The notes below the pieces were generated by a model. That model was not told the origin of the DNA. It saw only the letters and a list, made by a program, of their open reading frames with translations, and did no database searches. Shown one piece after another: positions 13,953 to 16,077 of a stretch of DNA of 16,077 bases (position 1 is the stretch's first letter; each line of letters starts with the position of its first letter). Location: positions 1 through 16,077 of the forward strand of contig VFHF01000216.1 in assembly GCA_009392095.1 (NCBI GenBank), written 5' to 3'. This DNA comes from SAR202 cluster bacterium (GTDB lineage: Bacteria > Chloroflexota > Dehalococcoidia > Lucifugimonadales > UBA3495). The translations under genes were made by a program, and so were the position numbers.

Positions 13953-14222
13953 ATGGCGGAGGTCTGGATACCGCCAAAGCTACAGGAGTTGACCTGCGGC
14001 AAGCAACAGGTACAGGTGGAAGGCACCAGCGTCCGCCGGTTGATCAATAATCTGGAGATTCTTCATCCAGGTATCAAAGAATTCCTCGTTGATGATGGGG
14101 AGGATGACCTGGTTGCCGGTCTCGCGGTGATAATAGACGGCGAGGTCAGCCTGCTGGGGATGCTGGAAAAGGTTCAAGAGAATAGCGAGGTGCATTTCCT
14201 TCCGGCCATCGGCGGCGGCTGA
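13953..14222 (+). CDS. MoaD/ThiS-family ubiquitin-like sulfur carrier
   Basis: This 89-residue protein has the beta-grasp pattern of MoaD/ThiS proteins. A first strand (EVWIPPKLQEL) leads to a second with the charged turn CGKQQVQVEG. The helix SVRRLINNLEILHPGIKEFL follows at 26-45, then LAVIIDGEVSLLG at 57-69 and the ending EVHFLPAIGGG at 79-89. The C-terminal Gly-Gly is the residue pair that is adenylated and thiocarboxylated in this family. MoaD donates sulfur to molybdopterin; other members serve thiamin, tRNA or cysteine pathways. The start lies 6 bp after the stop of the molybdopterin-binding subunit and has only a weak ribosome site, so translation is probably coupled. A dedicated role in cofactor supply or sulfuration for that enzyme is inference. 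Confidence 0.88.
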   Translation: MAEVWIPPKLQELTCGKQQVQVEGTSVRRLINNLEILHPGIKEFLVDDGEDDLVAGLAVIIDGEVSLLGMLEKVQENSEVHFLPAIGGG

Positions 14223-14256
14223 ATAGACCACTGCCAGACCAAGATCAGTAAATATT

Positions 14257-14296
14257 TGGCGGGACTTGCGTATTCGCAGGTCCCGCCATTTGAATT
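14257..14296 (+). terminator. Rho-independent terminator after the MoaD-like gene
   Basis: A 14-bp stem with one G-U pair (14257-14270 with 14275-14288) closes a TATT tetraloop. The TTTGAATT that follows supplies a broken T tract. It ends the two-gene molybdenum hydroxylase operon. Confidence 0.85.
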
Positions 14297-14329
14297 TCTT
14301 TCTAGATTGGCGATTTTGAGGCCCAGGTC

Positions 14330-14776
14330 ATGATTCAATACGCACCCATCAGGACACGGCCAAAACGCAGTCCCCAGGCACAGAGGGAAGTGCGGCGGGA
14401 CACTCCTCTACGAAAGGCCCGCACTTGCTACGGTCATCTGGCCGGAGTGGCCGGTGTTGCGCTCATGGAAGAGCTGCTGCGCCGTGAGTGGCTGGAGGAG
14501 GAACCGGTGCCCGTATCTGGAAACCGAGTTCGATACGCCCTAACGACTAAGGGACGCAAAGCGATGGAAGAGTTGGGAGTGGAAGTATCTACGGCTGCCA
14601 AGTCCACCGGCAATTTCGCTTTTGGCTGCCTCGACTGGACCGAGCCGGGCCTTCATCTGGGCGGATCTTTGGGCCGAGCCGTCACCGCTTATTTGTCCGA
14701 GCGCGGCTTTGTGTGCCGGACCGAAGGGAAGCGGGAAGTGACACTGGATGGGAGCCCCCGCTTTTGGGTGACATAA
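14330..14776 (+). CDS. ArsR-type regulator lacking its DNA-binding half
   Basis: This 148-residue protein corresponds to the C-terminal portion of a recognisable ArsR subfamily. LRKARTCYGHLAGVAGVAL at 27-45 matches the conserved ARTCYDHLAG segment. A weak helix-turn of the form YALTTKGRKAMEELGV follows at 69-84. FGCLDWTEPGLHLGGSLGRA at 98-117 matches the conserved CLDW-T/S-E...H-L-x-G-x-L-G block. The winged helix-turn-helix that should lie before residue 10 is absent. In frame, the sequence upstream is stopped by a TAG at 14306-14308, next to the preceding gene's terminator. The ATG at 14330 has AGG 3 nt upstream and GAGG further back. The protein may be a translated ligand-binding or dimerisation remnant, or a truncated pseudogene. 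Confidence 0.7.
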   Translation: MIQYAPIRTRPKRSPQAQREVRRDTPLRKARTCYGHLAGVAGVALMEELLRREWLEEEPVPVSGNRVRYALTTKGRKAMEELGVEVSTAAKSTGNFAFGCLDWTEPGLHLGGSLGRAVTAYLSERGFVCRTEGKREVTLDGSPRFWVT

Positions 14777-14784
14777 CTCATCAG

Positions 14785-14814
14785 TTGGACGCCGATACGT
14801 CCCGCCGTTAGAAT
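14785..14814 (+). promoter_or_regulatory. Promoter candidate for the acyl-CoA-dehydrogenase-like gene
   Basis: TTGGAC (14785-14790) and TAGAAT (14809-14814; 5 of 6 matches) are separated by 18 nt. The expected start is near 14821, about 78 nt before the ATG at 14899. Confidence 0.5.
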
Positions 14815-14898
14815 ACCGGTGCCTTTCGCCAATGATTTATCCAACGGAAGCGTGTGGTCGTGTTGGGAGCCTGATCTCATCTGGAGTAAAGATTCACC

Positions 14899-16077
14899 AT
14901 GGAACAACTCACCGATTCCCAGCGCAAATGGTATGACCTGGCGGCGAGCCACGCTGACGACTTCGCCCAGCGGGCGGCGCAGCATGACGAAGAAAATACC
15001 TATCCCTTCGAAAACATGGAAGCCCTTAGGGCGTCGGGTTACACCTCCATGCCCATTCCTGCGGACATGGGCGGCGGAGGTGCCTCTCTCCTGGAAGTCT
15101 GTATCGCTCAGAACCGGCTGGCCCAGGGGGACGGAGCGACAGCCTTGGCAGTCAATATGCACTTCGGGCTGCCCTACGTCATGTGCGATCTCATCAAGGC
15201 CGGCGACGACCACCCACGTCCACTCCTAGAAAAGATCGCCGCCGAGAAACTGATGGTCTTCGCTGCGGTAACCGACCCGCAGGTGGACTCCCTGAAGGGC
15301 ATCACCGGCTTGGGTTACACGACCGTGAAAGCCACCAAGACTGAGGGCGGGTTTCTGATCAACGGCCGCAAGGGTTTCGGAACCAACAGTCCCGGCGGCG
15401 ATCTGTTCGCCAGCACCGCCATCTACGACGACCCGGACGAGGGCGAGGTTGGCCTGATCTTCATCCTGCCCCGTGACACCGAGGGCCTGACCTGCCTGAA
15501 CGATTGGAACACCATGGGCATGCGGGCCAGCCAGAGCCACAGTTGGACTCTGAAGAACGTGTTCGTGGAGGAAGAGGGCGCCATTCGCCACAAACCCTGG
15601 GAATGGGACGCTTTCGCTCGGGGACTCTGGGCCTGGCACGGCGGCAGTTTCGGCAGCATCTACTTGGGAATTGCCAAAGCCGCCAGAGACTTCGCTATCG
15701 AGCAGACGAAAGACCGCTCACGGATCCCATTCAAATACCCAGAGAGTTACTATCCGGGCCATCAATTCCTGGCTGCTGAGATGGACATAGCCTTGAATGC
15801 GTCTTGGACGTTCCAGAAATCGATCGCCGTCAAATTGGACGGCGAGAACGCCAGAGACGATGCCACTCTGATGGAGGCTGTGGGCATGCAGTATTTCTGC
15901 ATGAAGACGGCTCAGGACGTGGTCAACAAGGCCATGGACATGGTCGGTGGCGCGGGTCTAGCCAAGGGCCGGCCCCTGGAGCGGTACTACCGTGATGTCC
16001 GAGCCGGTACCATGCACCCCATCGGCGGGTTCGACGCCCTAGAGTTAATCGGCAAGCACGCCTTCGGGTTGCCGTTC
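14899..16077 (+). CDS. Acyl-CoA dehydrogenase family flavoprotein, cut by the right edge
   Basis: The frame is open for 393 codons from ATG 14899 to the window edge, and probably only a few residues are missing. The domains follow the acyl-CoA dehydrogenase order. The N-terminal helical part is about 1-115, and the beta domain has FAAVTDP at 121-127, GFLINGRKGFGTNS at 151-164 and WNTMGMRAS at 203-211. The C-terminal helical bundle carries DMVGGAGLAKGRPLERYYRD at 347-366. The family binds FAD and usually oxidises acyl-CoA thioesters at alpha-beta carbons. The place of the common catalytic glutamate (YEGT) reads TMHPIGG at 371-377, so the reaction may differ; DszC-like flavin monooxygenases share this fold. 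The ribosome site GGAG is 12 nt upstream, somewhat far. Confidence 0.88.
   Translation, partial: MEQLTDSQRKWYDLAASHADDFAQRAAQHDEENTYPFENMEALRASGYTSMPIPADMGGGGASLLEVCIAQNRLAQGDGATALAVNMHFGLPYVMCDLIKAGDDHPRPLLEKIAAEKLMVFAAVTDPQVDSLKGITGLGYTTVKATKTEGGFLINGRKGFGTNSPGGDLFASTAIYDDPDEGEVGLIFILPRDTEGLTCLNDWNTMGMRASQSHSWTLKNVFVEEEGAIRHKPWEWDAFARGLWAWHGGSFGSIYLGIAKAARDFAIEQTKDRSRIPFKYPESYYPGHQFLAAEMDIALNASWTFQKSIAVKLDGENARDDATLMEAVGMQYFCMKTAQDVVNKAMDMVGGAGLAKGRPLERYYRDVRAGTMHPIGGFDALELIGKHAFGLPF

Noticed and set aside
1..16077. CRISPR array, tRNA, rRNA, insertion sequence or prophage
   Set aside because: I saw no regularly spaced repeats, no cloverleaf-like RNA sequence, no transposase or integrase motif and no terminal inverted repeats.

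Overview
The window looks like a stretch of chromosome from an uncultured bacterium with moderately high GC. The gene mix (a DUF1800/DUF1501 pair with NHL propellers, a HpcH/HpaI aldolase, an acyl-CoA-dehydrogenase-like flavoprotein, a molybdenum hydroxylase large subunit, a LuxR/TPR regulator remnant) resembles what I know from marine Chloroflexota of the SAR202/Dehalococcoidia type. That placement is inference from gene content and was not tested. I see no tRNA, rRNA, CRISPR array, insertion sequence or phage gene.

Left block (1-6060). After the tail of an unknown plus-strand gene and a bidirectional terminator (206-234), a minus-strand gene series runs from about 6034 down to 260. In transcription order it encodes a class II HpcH/HpaI aldolase, a DUF1800 protein, a DUF1501 protein and two paralogous six-bladed NHL propellers. 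The last four genes are 22, 35 and 55 bp apart and look like one operon. The aldolase lies 159 bp upstream and may share its promoter. None of the four proteins shows a signal peptide, although DUF1501 proteins are usually exported. This is the best candidate in the window for a little-described system.

Middle block (6061-10300). A CDP-alcohol phosphatidyltransferase (plus) converges with a SAM-dependent methyltransferase (minus). A GNAT acetyltransferase, with a perfect TATAAT promoter, and a cytidylate-kinase-like P-loop protein follow on the plus strand and end at a strong terminator. A rhomboid protease with a TTG start has its own terminator.

Right block (10299-16077). A LuxR-family regulator is decaying on the minus strand, with at least three frame changes. 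After about 450 bp without a gene comes a xanthine-dehydrogenase-type molybdopterin-binding subunit, followed 6 bp later by a MoaD/ThiS-like sulfur carrier. No [2Fe-2S] or FAD subunit lies beside them. After a 14-bp-stem terminator there is an ArsR-type regulator that has lost its DNA-binding half. Last is an acyl-CoA-dehydrogenase-family protein that runs off the right edge and appears to lack the usual catalytic glutamate.
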